A DNA stretch of 49,863 nucleotides from Fibrobacteria bacterium GUT31 (lineage in GTDB: Bacteria; Fibrobacterota; Fibrobacteria; Fibrobacterales; Fibrobacteraceae), in contig LIUH01000100.1 in NCBI GenBank assembly GCA_001462225.1, forward strand, positions 3,178 through 53,040, read 5' to 3'. The notes under the pieces were generated by a model. That model worked only from the letters and a program-made list of their open reading frames with translations. It did no database searches and was not told the origin of the DNA. Both the position numbers and the translations under genes were made by a program. Below are positions 1 through 8,561 of the stretch, piece by piece. Every line of letters starts with the position of its first letter. Position 1 is the first letter of the stretch.

Positions 1-609
1 GAATATGCGTTTGACAACCGATTTGGTTCCTGCTTTTAAATTTTCATAGAAAGCGCGAACTTCTCCCATTGCTATAAGATTGTTTGCAAAATGGTCGTAT
101 TCATCTATTATTGCGAAGATGGGAATGTCTGCTTCTTCTGCTGCCCCGTATGCAAAATCCAATGCGCCTATTCCGGGGTTTCGTTCCGCAATTATCCGTA
201 ACTGCTCCTCTGTATTGGAAAAAATACCTTTGTATCTTTTGAAAAACATATTTACGCTTATTTGCACCTTATTTGAAAAAGATTCTCTGAATCTTTCTTG
301 ATTTTCTGTGTCTAAGCCGGAAAAATCAAAAAGCATTACAGCATACTTGCTTTGCTCCGGCGTTGGATTTTTGCCGATGTAAAAATTGCCAAAAATAGAT
401 TCAAATTTATCTTTTTTATTCAAATCGTAATAATTTTCCAATACGGATAAGAATAAGCTTTTACCGAACCTGCGCGGGCGGATGAAGAATTGGTATGTGT
501 TGTTTTCGTTTTCCAATAGCTCAACATAGCGGGTTTTGTCTATGTATGCATAGCCGCTCTCTATCATGCTGGCAAAATTGGATTGTCCGTATGGAAGTTT
601 TTGGGGCAC
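1..609 (-). CDS. AAA-ATPase-like protein (PF09820 type), 3' end cut by window edge
   Basis: The frame is open from a GTG at 609 to the window edge (203 codons). The first residues PQKLPYGQSNFASMI, then YIDKT, RPRRFGKS (Walker A-like, around residue 50) and IFAIIDEYDHF (Walker B-like, around residue 170) match the AAA-ATPase-like family that usually carries a PD-(D/E)XK nuclease-like domain at its C-terminus; that part would lie outside the window. The GTG is chosen because a promoter-like CTATATT (617-623, minus strand) ends 7 nt upstream, the spacing seen at many other genes here, and no ATG lies before residue 15. Such genes are expanded in many anaerobes and their cellular role is not established. 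Family call fairly firm, function unknown. Confidence 0.8.
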   Translation of the reverse strand, partial: MPQKLPYGQSNFASMIESGYAYIDKTRYVELLENENNTYQFFIRPRRFGKSLFLSVLENYYDLNKKDKFESIFGNFYIGKNPTPEQSKYAVMLFDFSGLDTENQERFRESFSNKVQISVNMFFKRYKGIFSNTEEQLRIIAERNPGIGALDFAYGAAEEADIPIFAIIDEYDHFANNLIAMGEVRAFYENLKAGTKSVVKRIF

Positions 610-616
610 AGAGGAA

Positions 617-623
617 AATATAG
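617..623 (-). promoter_or_regulatory. Putative -10 element (CTATATT) of the AAA-ATPase-like gene
   Basis: CTATATT preceded by TTTT on the minus strand, 7 nt before the GTG at 609. It sits just beyond the stop codon of the upstream ABC permease gene. Promoter role inferred from repeated occurrence. Confidence 0.5.
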
Positions 624-627
624 AAAA

Positions 628-2661
628 TCACTTGTCTTGCACAGTGAAACTTCTTAACAAGAAAGGCTGAACCAAACAGAACAGTATAATAGGCGGCAGA
701 GAAGCTATAACCGAAAAAGCCATCAAAAGCTCAGGGCGGTTGGCCATTTGACCGATTGCCAGCCTTATCCCTACCGGCAAAGTTGCTGTACTTGAATCGG
801 TTGAGAGAAGCCATATAAATAGAATTTCATCCCATACAAAAATGAATATGTATATTAAGCAGGTTGCAACGGCGGGGAGAATCACCGGCACTATTACCTT
901 CCGGAATGTTTTCCACGGCGAACAGCCGTCCATCATGGCAGATTCTTCTAAATTCGGGGGAATAGCTTTGAACATATTGTACATGAATTGCACGGTTAAA
1001 GGCAAAAAGAATATGGTGTTCACAAATATAATGGTTACAAAATTGTTGAACATATGAAAGGATTTCATTTGCAAAATTATGAATATAACGAAAATCGGAA
1101 TTAAGAATGGTAAGCTGGAAAGTACCTGAGATGATAATAAAATGTTTGTGAAAGCGGATTTGCCGAAAAACCTGAGACGAGCTATGGCATAACTTGGGAA
1201 AATTGCAAACAGTGTGCAAAGCAGGCTTACGGCTATGCTTACAAAAGCGGAGTTTTTGACAAACGAGGCCAGCGGCATAATTCTCATTATGTCTTGATAA
1301 TTGTTCCATTGAAATGCTCTATTGCCTTTTGGTATTTCTCCCGCCCTGAGTTGAATATTCGAATCGTTCAGCACCTCCAGCTTTCCGTTGCTGTAGCCAA
1401 GCCATTTATATCCTTCGTCGTTTTCATAGTAAGAACTTACGAGCGGGGATATGGAAGTTTGCTCCTGCGCAAGTTCGGTTTTGAATATGCGAAAATCAAA
1501 TGTTATGCTCACTGTTCCGTAGCTTATGGAAATTTTATTGTCCGACAGAGGTTTAATATATAGATTTTGCTCGTCCAAGTACGGCAAATCATATTCACCG
1601 AACATAAAGTTGCGGGTTATTTTTCCGGCATCAAATTGAATGATGCTGAGTCCTATATCATGGGCAACCAAAATTTCGTGGTCTGATATTTGAACTATAT
1701 TTTGGATAGAAGCACTCGGAAGCCCTCTAGCTTCCGTAATCCAAGAGAGTTGTTTTGTTTCCGTATCAAAAATCGCAATACCCGGAAAAAGATCGCCGCG
1801 AATGCCCATTACAACTTTATCGCCGGCCGTTAAAACGGAAAGCCCTGAGCTTGCAACTTGGCTAACCCATATATTCTGCCAAGGAAAATACCTGAGGCGT
1901 GATATTCTATTCGGAAACAATTCCGACAAACAGAAACGAAATAACAAAAATTTTTCTTTGTCTGTGGAATTTTGGATTTTGAACAGGCTGTGTATTTGCG
2001 GGTTAAGCCAGCCATCCCATTTTTCCCAATAGTTTAAAATAGAGTCAAGGGCTTTGTTGTCCGGCGTTAGAATCCAGTTGAGCTGCCCTATGATTTCTTC
2101 CGATTGGAAAAATTTTATTCCGGCTAGTGAAGATATCGTCGGTGCGGTACTATCTCCGGGCAGTGCCGGATCGTTGTTTAATTTATCGGCCAGCCATAAG
2201 AAATGCTCCGGCAAAATATCCCCGGAAATATAGAATTTAAAATGGTCGAATTTTTCATAATTATTTTTGAAAAAATTCCAATCATAAGAGTTTTTTTCAT
2301 TTTTGCTTTTTAAGTCTATTTCCACTAAGCCTCTGTTTGCGCTAAATGCCCAAAGACTTGACTCATTTTGTGCATAAACTGTTGCAGCCGAATTTATGTC
2401 TGCTATTTTTTTTCCTGTAAAGTTTAAGGTATCGGAAAATACGTACACATGTCCCAAAGAAGTGGCTGCAATTTCCGGAAGATTATTCTCTTGCGGAGTA
2501 AAAAATGTAATAGGGTTATTTCTTTTTTGAGGAAAAAAGTGAGATTGGTTAATATCATCTGAGTTTAAAATAGACAGCCATGCCATAAATAGAACAGGCA
2601 ACGCACTGAGCAAGGCTAAAAACCATGCGAATATTGCTTTTTTATGTTTAAAATTTCGCAT
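628..2661 (-). CDS. MalG-type sugar ABC permease with a large extracytoplasmic domain inserted after TM1
   Basis: At 677 aa this is more than twice the usual MalG-family length (about 280). TM1 is around residues 8-32. About 425 residues predicted to lie outside the membrane follow, containing beta-propeller-like segments such as SLWAFSANRGLVEIDL and GIAIFDTETKQLSWIT. A normal permease domain begins near residue 455 (WNNYQDI), with the EAA loop EESAMMDGCSPWKTF near 585-600 that docks on the ATPase, and ends at the C-terminus. It is the last gene of the operon, 1 nt after the other permease. The inserted domain might contact the binding protein or sense ligand; that is inference. Large insertions at this place occur in some MalG proteins, for example in Thermotoga. 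Confidence 0.85.
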   Translation of the reverse strand: MRNFKHKKAIFAWFLALLSALPVLFMAWLSILNSDDINQSHFFPQKRNNPITFFTPQENNLPEIAATSLGHVYVFSDTLNFTGKKIADINSAATVYAQNESSLWAFSANRGLVEIDLKSKNEKNSYDWNFFKNNYEKFDHFKFYISGDILPEHFLWLADKLNNDPALPGDSTAPTISSLAGIKFFQSEEIIGQLNWILTPDNKALDSILNYWEKWDGWLNPQIHSLFKIQNSTDKEKFLLFRFCLSELFPNRISRLRYFPWQNIWVSQVASSGLSVLTAGDKVVMGIRGDLFPGIAIFDTETKQLSWITEARGLPSASIQNIVQISDHEILVAHDIGLSIIQFDAGKITRNFMFGEYDLPYLDEQNLYIKPLSDNKISISYGTVSITFDFRIFKTELAQEQTSISPLVSSYYENDEGYKWLGYSNGKLEVLNDSNIQLRAGEIPKGNRAFQWNNYQDIMRIMPLASFVKNSAFVSIAVSLLCTLFAIFPSYAIARLRFFGKSAFTNILLSSQVLSSLPFLIPIFVIFIILQMKSFHMFNNFVTIIFVNTIFFLPLTVQFMYNMFKAIPPNLEESAMMDGCSPWKTFRKVIVPVILPAVATCLIYIFIFVWDEILFIWLLSTDSSTATLPVGIRLAIGQMANRPELLMAFSVIASLPPIILFCLVQPFLLRSFTVQDK

Positions 2662-2662
2662 G

Positions 2663-3595
2663 TCAGTTTCCCCTTAGCTTTTTGTAGTAATACAAAACAA
2701 AAAGTCCCACAAATAGCATAAGCATTGTTGACAAACTGGCACCGATTCCCAAATTCCAATATTGGAATGATGTACGGAATATGTAGGGGATTATCATATC
2801 CGCACCCTTGCTTGGAATTATGGTTCCACTGCCGAACATCATCACAACTATGTTGAAATTGTAAATATTTATTATGAAATTTTGGACTAATACCGCTATA
2901 AAAACCGGTTTGAGAATGGGCAAGGTTATGTATAAGGCTTTATCGATTTTATTCGCTCCATCCAAAATAGCGGCTTTGTACACATCGTTTTGAATTGAAT
3001 TCATGCCGGCCAAAAATAAAAGCATCGAATAAGGCCAGTAATGCCATATGGCAGGAATAGCCACTACCAGCACCGAATATTTGCTATCCATCCACCTTGG
3101 GATTATCAGTTGCCCCAATTCGTTATAGCTCCATTGCAATCCGAACCAACTTGAATATACATCCAAATCCAGAACATCAAACAATAAAAAATTTACAACA
3201 CTGTTGTCTTGTTGAAAAATGTAGCCAAAGAACATTCCAACAACATAGCTTGGAATAGACCATGAAAGCATTATCAGGGCTATAACCATCCCCCTGCCTT
3301 TGAATGGCTCCCTGAGGCAAAAAGCCGCTAACAACCCTACGATGGTTACGCCTAGAGTAGTAATAACGGTGTATATTATGGAATTTCTAACGGCGTTTAT
3401 AAAACCGTCTTGAATAACAGCCGCCGCATAATTGTCGAATGCCACATATGAATCAAACCATTTCTCCGGATTGTTTCCCACGTCAAAAGCACTTATGAGT
3501 ACGTTGAATAGAACCGGTAAAATCAGGAAAAACAAAAGAAGGATGCTTGTCGGCAATGCAAAAAACAGTGCTATTCTGTTGTTCTTTTGCTTCAT
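2663..3595 (-). CDS. MalF-type sugar ABC transporter permease
   Basis: This 310-aa inner-membrane protein has about six hydrophobic segments, a long periplasmic loop between roughly residues 120 and 175, and the EAA motif (YKAAILDGANKIDKALY) near residues 213-230. It would form the transmembrane heterodimer with the next gene product. Its ATG overlaps the stop codon of the binding-protein gene (ATGA), indicating translational coupling. Length and topology are normal for the MalF/UgpA class without the N-terminal extension of E. coli MalF. The substrate cannot be told from sequence; a sugar or glycoside is likely. Confidence 0.88.
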   Translation of the reverse strand: MKQKNNRIALFFALPTSILLLFFLILPVLFNVLISAFDVGNNPEKWFDSYVAFDNYAAAVIQDGFINAVRNSIIYTVITTLGVTIVGLLAAFCLREPFKGRGMVIALIMLSWSIPSYVVGMFFGYIFQQDNSVVNFLLFDVLDLDVYSSWFGLQWSYNELGQLIIPRWMDSKYSVLVVAIPAIWHYWPYSMLLFLAGMNSIQNDVYKAAILDGANKIDKALYITLPILKPVFIAVLVQNFIINIYNFNIVVMMFGSGTIIPSKGADMIIPYIFRTSFQYWNLGIGASLSTMLMLFVGLFVLYYYKKLRGN

Positions 3596-4968
3596 GGAGT
3601 TTCCTCGCTTTGCTTTTTCTGGTTGTATTTGCCTATAATGCTATTTATCTCTTTATCCGCAGCTTGAAGCTCCATGTCTATTTGATTTTTAGGCCATTGT
3701 TTTCCTTCCGAGCCTGCTATTATATTGAAGATATTGTTGAATCTTTTTGTTAAAACATCAATTTCTATTGCGCTCCAAAACGAAACGGCAGGATAGCTTA
3801 CTCCGTTTTCAACTATTTTTTGGAACACCTTGCGATTTTTGTTTTCCGAAAAATAAGGCAGGTCGTAAGTTTCGGAAAGCGCAGGCAAAAACCCCGATAC
3901 TCTGGAGAATTGAAATTGAACATCGCTTTGAGCGGTTAAATATCTTAAAAGGGCAAGGGATTCTCTTTTATAGCTTGTGGAACTGAAGACGCCTAAATTC
4001 GAACCACCCAAAAAATATTTTCCCGGCTTGCCTTTTTTGACTGTCGGAGGCGTTATGCAACCGTATTCCAGCATCGCTACGGTGTTTGAATTGCTTTGCA
4101 TAAAATTTTGATTTTCAAGATACATGGATTTTGATGTGGTTTCACCTATAAAGGCTGTTTTTCCTTGGTCAAAGTCATTGCTCACGCCCGCTGTTGTTTT
4201 GTCCAGATTTGAGTAATCGTTGTAGCCGTTTTGCACAAAATCCAAGTAAAAATGAATGCCGTCAAGAGTTTGGTCGTTGAGCAGATTGCTCTTTGATAAA
4301 TCTTCGCTCAAAAATGAACCGCCCGCGCTGAAAATCCACGATGCAAAATTATGGACAATATTCCAATCATTTTTTGCAGGATAGGCTATAGGGTTAACTA
4401 CTTTGCCGTTTATTGATATTTTTGATTTTTTTATTCTTTGCAAGACCTCTACAAAAGATTCTCTTGAATTTATTGAATTAGGGTCTATTTTAAGGGAATC
4501 CAAAACATCTTTGCGATAGTAAAAAGGACGCACGTCCAAAAACCACGGTAGCGATGTGATGTAGGCGGAATTTTCAGGCTTCATGGTTTCTCTTGCGCCT
4601 GCTATAAATAAATTCCGGTTTCCCCAGATATTGGCAATGGAATCCAGCGGCATAAGTGCCCCTATATCCGTAAGCGAAGCTGCCCATGTGGAAGGAACCT
4701 GTATTACATCGGGACCTTTGCGGGTTGCTGCTGCCAGCACTATTTTTGAAAAACCATTGCTCCAGTCCAAAACGGTTACTTCAACCTTAATTCCGGGGTA
4801 TTCAACATGAAAACCCTTCAGAATTTTATTCATGTCTTCCAAAGGGCTTGGACTGTTGTTGAAAATCCATAGATGTATTATTTTTTCCGTAGAAGTTTCC
4901 TCTTTGCAGGAACAGAGAGAAAACAATGGCAAAAATAATAAAAAGAGCGGAAGAAACCTTAATTTCAT
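3592..4968 (-). CDS. Extracellular solute-binding lipoprotein of a sugar ABC importer
   Basis: At 458 aa this is a typical family 1 (MalE-like) solute-binding protein. A signal peptide of about 20 residues ends in a lipobox with the lipidated cysteine at 21 (LCSC). The mature part starts with acidic residues, then IIHLWIFNNS and a segment resembling PDVIQVPSTW, common in this family. It should be anchored in an outer or inner leaflet facing the periplasm and deliver sugar to the two permeases. It overlaps the ATPase stop codon by 4 nt (ATGA) and the permease start by 4 nt. The substrate is not predictable. Confidence 0.87.
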   Translation of the reverse strand: MKLRFLPLFLLFLPLFSLCSCKEETSTEKIIHLWIFNNSPSPLEDMNKILKGFHVEYPGIKVEVTVLDWSNGFSKIVLAAATRKGPDVIQVPSTWAASLTDIGALMPLDSIANIWGNRNLFIAGARETMKPENSAYITSLPWFLDVRPFYYRKDVLDSLKIDPNSINSRESFVEVLQRIKKSKISINGKVVNPIAYPAKNDWNIVHNFASWIFSAGGSFLSEDLSKSNLLNDQTLDGIHFYLDFVQNGYNDYSNLDKTTAGVSNDFDQGKTAFIGETTSKSMYLENQNFMQSNSNTVAMLEYGCITPPTVKKGKPGKYFLGGSNLGVFSSTSYKRESLALLRYLTAQSDVQFQFSRVSGFLPALSETYDLPYFSENKNRKVFQKIVENGVSYPAVSFWSAIEIDVLTKRFNNIFNIIAGSEGKQWPKNQIDMELQAADKEINSIIGKYNQKKQSEETP

Positions 4969-6071
4969 AGAATAAATTTCCCATCTGCAAACAGGTGAAT
5001 TCCACTTTCTGCGAACTCAATATGCACTGTCTCTCCAAGTTCGTAACTCTCGCTCAACGGCACCTCAACGGCCAAGGTTTGATGCTCACGCGAAACATGG
5101 AGAATAGATTGCGAACCCACATATTCTTGCATTTCAACTATCATGGGAATTGTGTTTGGTTTTTCCGGGACTATTTTCAGATTTTCCGCTCTAATGCCTA
5201 TTTTTGTTTTAGGATAAGGTTCTATAATTTTTTCAAAAGCTTTTGGAACCGGTATTGAACAAGAGGCATTTGTCAAATACAGAACGCGGGAATTGTTTTC
5301 TTCCTTTGTTTCAAATTCAAGGAAATTCATTTCCGGGTAGCTTATAAAGCGAGCCACGATTTCGTTTACGGGCTTGTTGTAAAGTTCGTAATTTGTGCCT
5401 ATTTGCTGAATTTTTCCGTCGCTTATGCAGACTATGCGATCTCCCAAGGTCATGGCTTCCGAGGGATTGCGAGTTGCATATATAACCGTTGCCTGCTGGT
5501 TTATGCAAAAACGCCTTATTATAGATTGTATTTTTATTTTCAATTGAGAGTCAAGTTCGGAAATAGGTTCGTCAAAAATTAAAACCTGCGGACGCTTTAC
5601 AAATGCACGAGCTATGGCTGCAAGTTGCTTTTGTGAGCCTGATAATTGCCTGGGTTTTATGTCCAGTATCTCCGATATGTCCAGTAAATCCGCAATTTCG
5701 GATATTCTCGCATTTATGGTATCCCTAGAGAGATTTGCCATTTTAAGCCCGAATTCAAGATTCTTGCGCACGGTTAAATGAGGGTAAAGGGCTTGTGATT
5801 GAAACACCATTGCTATTTTCTCGTAATTAGGAGAGAATTCGCTTAGATTTTTTCCGTTGAAAAGCACTGTTCCCGAATCCGGCTCGGTTAAACCGGCGAT
5901 AATTCTCAATATGCGGCTTTTTCCGTTGTTAACCGGACCCACTAAAGTTAAAAATTCGCCGGCTTTTATATCTAAAGATATGCCGTCCAGCACGGATATG
6001 TTATCGAAAAAGTCTTCTTTTTTGGAACTTTTCCCGGAGAACAAAATTTGAACAAGCGATATATCTACCAT
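4965..6071 (-). CDS. MalK/UgpC-type ABC ATPase with degenerate catalytic motifs
   Basis: This 368-aa protein has an ABC domain (about 1-235) followed by TOBE-type C-terminal domains, the MalK layout. Visible motifs are Walker A GPVNNGKSR (45-53), Q-loop Q91, signature LSGSQ (143-147), Walker B VLIFDEP (163-169) with catalytic E168, and D-loop SELD. Three departures stand out: Walker A ends in SR rather than ST, the signature has S for the second G, and the switch (H-loop) position in YATRNPSEAM is R201 where the family has His (THDQxEAM). In other ABC ATPases loss of this His strongly lowers hydrolysis. The gene lies 3 nt after the receiver-like gene. Confidence 0.88.
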   Translation of the reverse strand: MVDISLVQILFSGKSSKKEDFFDNISVLDGISLDIKAGEFLTLVGPVNNGKSRILRIIAGLTEPDSGTVLFNGKNLSEFSPNYEKIAMVFQSQALYPHLTVRKNLEFGLKMANLSRDTINARISEIADLLDISEILDIKPRQLSGSQKQLAAIARAFVKRPQVLIFDEPISELDSQLKIKIQSIIRRFCINQQATVIYATRNPSEAMTLGDRIVCISDGKIQQIGTNYELYNKPVNEIVARFISYPEMNFLEFETKEENNSRVLYLTNASCSIPVPKAFEKIIEPYPKTKIGIRAENLKIVPEKPNTIPMIVEMQEYVGSQSILHVSREHQTLAVEVPLSESYELGETVHIEFAESGIHLFADGKFIL

Positions 6072-6074
6072 GAT

Positions 6075-6527
6075 TTAGACCTGCTCTTGGTTTTCAATTT
6101 GGCCGTAGCTTGAATTCTCCGAATCAAATAATTTGCGAATAGGCTCGAAAAATATTCCATTTTGCTCATTATCCCTGCTTAACCAGGAATAATTGAGCGC
6201 AACCAGCATAACTTCCGGGTTGTTATTTGCCACTTTCACAAATTCGCTCGCAGATACATTCTCTTCCGTTAAATCCACAACGTAAGTGTCCCATTTCTCG
6301 TTTTCGGATATTTCGGTAGCTTTTTTCTCACTGTCCGCTATACGTATTGTAGCGAGCGGCAAAAGAAAGGCCAGCATTTCTTCTACATGCTGCCGATTCT
6401 CTTCGTCTTCAACCCAAACCAAAATACGGCGGGACTTGTAGTCGTAAATACGCTCCGGTTCGGCTTTTTCCTCTCGGAAGTCATCATAATCATCCAAAAG
6501 GTCTTCGTCTTCTTCAAGTTTTACCAT
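6075..6527 (-). CDS. Receiver-like small protein leading the ABC importer operon
   Basis: This 150-aa soluble protein has a very acidic N-terminus (about residues 4-25), then a stretch with the alternating pattern of a response-regulator receiver domain: RRILVWVEDEEN (31-42), DTYVVDL (a beta strand ending in Asp, where the phospho-acceptor would be) and PEVMLVALNYSW. The typical conserved Lys and Thr/Ser positions are not evident, so it may be a pseudo-receiver. It is the first gene of the operon, 3 nt before the ATPase, with a TTATATT element 7 nt before its ATG and no Shine-Dalgarno. A regulatory role for the importer is inference. I do not recognise a named family. Confidence 0.75.
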   Translation of the reverse strand: MVKLEEDEDLLDDYDDFREEKAEPERIYDYKSRRILVWVEDEENRQHVEEMLAFLLPLATIRIADSEKKATEISENEKWDTYVVDLTEENVSASEFVKVANNNPEVMLVALNYSWLSRDNEQNGIFFEPIRKLFDSENSSYGQIENQEQV

Positions 6528-6534
6528 GACGTAT

Positions 6535-6541
6535 AATATAA
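6535..6541 (-). promoter_or_regulatory. Putative -10 element (TTATATT) of the ABC importer operon
   Basis: TTATATT on the minus strand, 7 nt before the ATG at 6527. It is back to back with the element at 6555-6561; the two start codons are 40 bp apart. Confidence 0.5.
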
Positions 6542-6554
6542 AAACTTATCTTTT

Positions 6555-6561
6555 CTAAATT
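6555..6561 (+). promoter_or_regulatory. Putative -10 element (CTAAATT) for the outer-membrane-like gene
   Basis: TTTTCTAAATT ends 6 nt before the ATG at 6568. The intervening GTAAAA has no ribosome-binding site. Confidence 0.5.
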
Positions 6562-6567
6562 GTAAAA

Positions 6568-7122
6568 ATGAAAAAAAAAGCGTCTTTATGTAAGATTTTA
6601 CCGTTTTTTTGTCTTTTTGCTCTAACCGGCGGATATGCGCAGAATTTACCCGTAATGCTGGGTGCTGTTTTGGAAACCGGCTCGGGTCTGCTTGAAAACG
6701 ATAATTACGGCAACGGAGTAGTGAGAATCACGCCTTTTGCGGGGGTTTGGATAAACGGCATAGGTTTTGCAAGAATTGGGATTAACACGAGCAATAAAAA
6801 GGAAACCGATTCAAACGGTTCTTTGGATGAAGTGAAAAGGCTTGACCTTTCTGCCCAAATAGGTTTTTCCGCCATTGGGCCGGAACGCCCTTACATAGCA
6901 GCTTCTTACGTGAGGAACAAGGCTTACTCCTCCAGTGCAGACTTTGCATGGAATGAATGGGGGCTGGGCATAGGACACAGATTTTTGCTTTCGCCTTTTG
7001 CCGCAATAGTTATAGAAGCCGAACACAGATGGATAACCGAGCATTACAATCGTCTGCGAAACCTTGACATTTCAGGGAGGAGATTGCAGATGAACATTGG
7101 GCTGATGGTGCATCCGTTTTAA
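6568..7122 (+). CDS. Hypothetical exported beta-barrel-like outer membrane protein
   Basis: This 184-aa protein has a classic signal peptide (MKKK, a hydrophobic core to about residue 21, then GGYAQN). The rest alternates short polar and aromatic stretches with glycines, as in small 8-strand outer-membrane barrels, and the last residue is Phe (GLMVHPF), the usual C-terminal signature of barrel proteins recognised by the Bam complex. I do not recognise a specific family. It is a single gene divergent from the ABC operon and ends 4 bp inside the convergent ytfJ gene. Confidence 0.7.
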   Translation: MKKKASLCKILPFFCLFALTGGYAQNLPVMLGAVLETGSGLLENDNYGNGVVRITPFAGVWINGIGFARIGINTSNKKETDSNGSLDEVKRLDLSAQIGFSAIGPERPYIAASYVRNKAYSSSADFAWNEWGLGIGHRFLLSPFAAIVIEAEHRWITEHYNRLRNLDISGRRLQMNIGLMVHPF

Positions 7123-7469
7123 GTTTCTTTTTCCGTTTTTTTCGAAACACTTTTAAGCAATATTGCCAATACATCCGGCGTTATGTCTGCGATTTTTGAA
7201 AGTACAGACTGAGCTTTCTCTACCGGCAAAACCTTGATATCATCACCCTTGAGCACCAAAAATGCCACCGGATCTATTCTAAGCCCACCGCCGCTGGAGG
7301 CTGTATCGCCTTTGCCGGTATGCCCAACCATACCCATACCTACGGATATTCGGCTAACAGGAACAATGGTTGACTCGCCGGAAAGTATAGGCTCGCCAAT
7401 CACGGTCTCAATCTTAGCTACGGATTTCAGCTTTTCTAAAAGCGTTTCTACAATGGATTCTACTGACAT
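7119..7469 (-). CDS. ytfJ: YtfJ/GerW family protein
   Basis: This 116-aa protein matches the YtfJ (GerW) family: an N-terminal helix (VESIVETLLEKLK), VIGEPI, ISVGMGMVG, a Gly/Ser-rich stretch (SSGGGLRIDPVAFLV) and a C-terminal amphipathic helix. The Bacillus member is made in sporulation and needed for germination, but homologues are widespread in non-spore-formers, where their function is unknown. Nothing in the window suggests sporulation. The ATG at 7469 is 6 nt after a CTATATT element, with no Shine-Dalgarno. It ends 4 bp into the convergent barrel gene. Confidence 0.85.
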   Translation of the reverse strand: MSVESIVETLLEKLKSVAKIETVIGEPILSGESTIVPVSRISVGMGMVGHTGKGDTASSGGGLRIDPVAFLVLKGDDIKVLPVEKAQSVLSKIADITPDVLAILLKSVSKKTEKET

Positions 7470-7475
7470 AGTTAT

Positions 7476-7482
7476 AATATAG
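7476..7482 (-). promoter_or_regulatory. Putative -10 element (CTATATT) of ytfJ
   Basis: TTTTCTATATT on the minus strand, 6 nt before the ATG at 7469. It sits between the fliG stop codon (7494) and ytfJ, so ytfJ can be transcribed separately from fliG. Confidence 0.5.
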
Positions 7483-7493
7483 AAAACGTATCA

Positions 7494-8561
7494 TCACACA
7501 ATAATATCATCTTCGCCGCCGCGACCGCTGACTACTATTTCATTTTCGGCTTCTAAGCGACGAACCACATCCACAATCTTTTGTTGTGCTTCTTCAACTT
7601 CGCGAAGCCGCTTTGGCCCCATGTATTGAATTTCTTCCCTGATCATTTCCGCCGCACGATTAGACATATTCGAATAAAACTTATTTGCAACCTGCTCGTT
7701 TGCACTCTTTAATGCAAGGGCTAAGTCTTTGGTATCTATCTGCTTTAAAACAGTTTGCATAGCCTTGTCATCCAAAAGGAGCATATCTTCAAACACAAAC
7801 ATAAGAGCTTTGATTTCCGTTGCAAGTTCCGGATCATCTCTTTCAAGTGTTCCCAAAATGTTCTTTTCCGCGCCTCTATCAACCATGTTTAGCATTTCGG
7901 CAACACTCTTTACGCCGCCGACTTCTGCCGTATCGCCTGTGAACATGGTTTTTAAAATTTGCGATAATTGTTGCTCAACCTGCTGCAAAACCTCCGGGCT
8001 TATGCTTTCCATAGTGGCTATGCGGGTTGCCACTTCTACTTGCATATCAGGATTTAGAGCGGAAATTGTTGCAGCCGCTTTTTCCGGCTTCATGTGAGCC
8101 AAAAGCAGAGCCACGGTTTGAGGGTGTTCCTTGCCTAAAAAGGATATCAACTGAGCCGGATCCACATTGTCCAGCATATTAAAGCCGGTGGTACGAATGT
8201 TACTCTGCACCTTTTCTAAAATTTCGCGAGCACGGCGGGAACCCAGCGACTGCTCCAAAATTTGCTGGGCAAACTCAATACCCCCTTGATTAACATATTC
8301 CTGCGCACTGCTTATCTGCTGAAATTCCTGCAAAACATATTCACGCATTTCAGGAGTTACGCCTTCTAAGCGAGCAATCTGCGCAGTTAGGGTTTCAATA
8401 TCTTTTTCGTTTAACGACTTAAAAACGTGGGAACTGGCCTCATGCCCAAGGGCTACCATCAAGATAGCGGCCTTTTTAGGCCCAGGTATATCAAAAGTTT
8501 TTACCTGTCTGCCGGCTTCGCTGCCTTTAGCACCGTCTTTATAAAATTGTCTTGCTGCCAC
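7494..8561 (-). CDS. fliG: Flagellar motor switch protein FliG
   Basis: The three FliG domains are all present: N-terminal (GPKKAAILMVALG), middle (EHPQTVALLLAHMKPEKAA) and C-terminal with the torque helix region (VFEDMLLLDDKAMQTVLKQ, then LALALKSA). In flagellated bacteria FliG links the MS ring to MotA and FliM. The frame is open up to 8666, but those residues overlap pdxB by 128 bp and are unlike FliG. GTG 8561 gives 355 aa, near the usual 335-345, and overlaps pdxB by only 23 bp; its Shine-Dalgarno is poor, so the start is uncertain. No other flagellar gene is in the window, so the protein may serve a motor encoded elsewhere or have another use. Confidence 0.88.
   Translation of the reverse strand: MAARQFYKDGAKGSEAGRQVKTFDIPGPKKAAILMVALGHEASSHVFKSLNEKDIETLTAQIARLEGVTPEMREYVLQEFQQISSAQEYVNQGGIEFAQQILEQSLGSRRAREILEKVQSNIRTTGFNMLDNVDPAQLISFLGKEHPQTVALLLAHMKPEKAAATISALNPDMQVEVATRIATMESISPEVLQQVEQQLSQILKTMFTGDTAEVGGVKSVAEMLNMVDRGAEKNILGTLERDDPELATEIKALMFVFEDMLLLDDKAMQTVLKQIDTKDLALALKSANEQVANKFYSNMSNRAAEMIREEIQYMGPKRLREVEEAQQKIVDVVRRLEAENEIVVSGRGGEDDIIV

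Noticed and set aside
1802-2032. Open frames on the plus strand opposite the ABC permease gene
   Set aside because: They lie wholly within a well-supported gene on the other strand and have no family-like sequence or ribosome-binding site.
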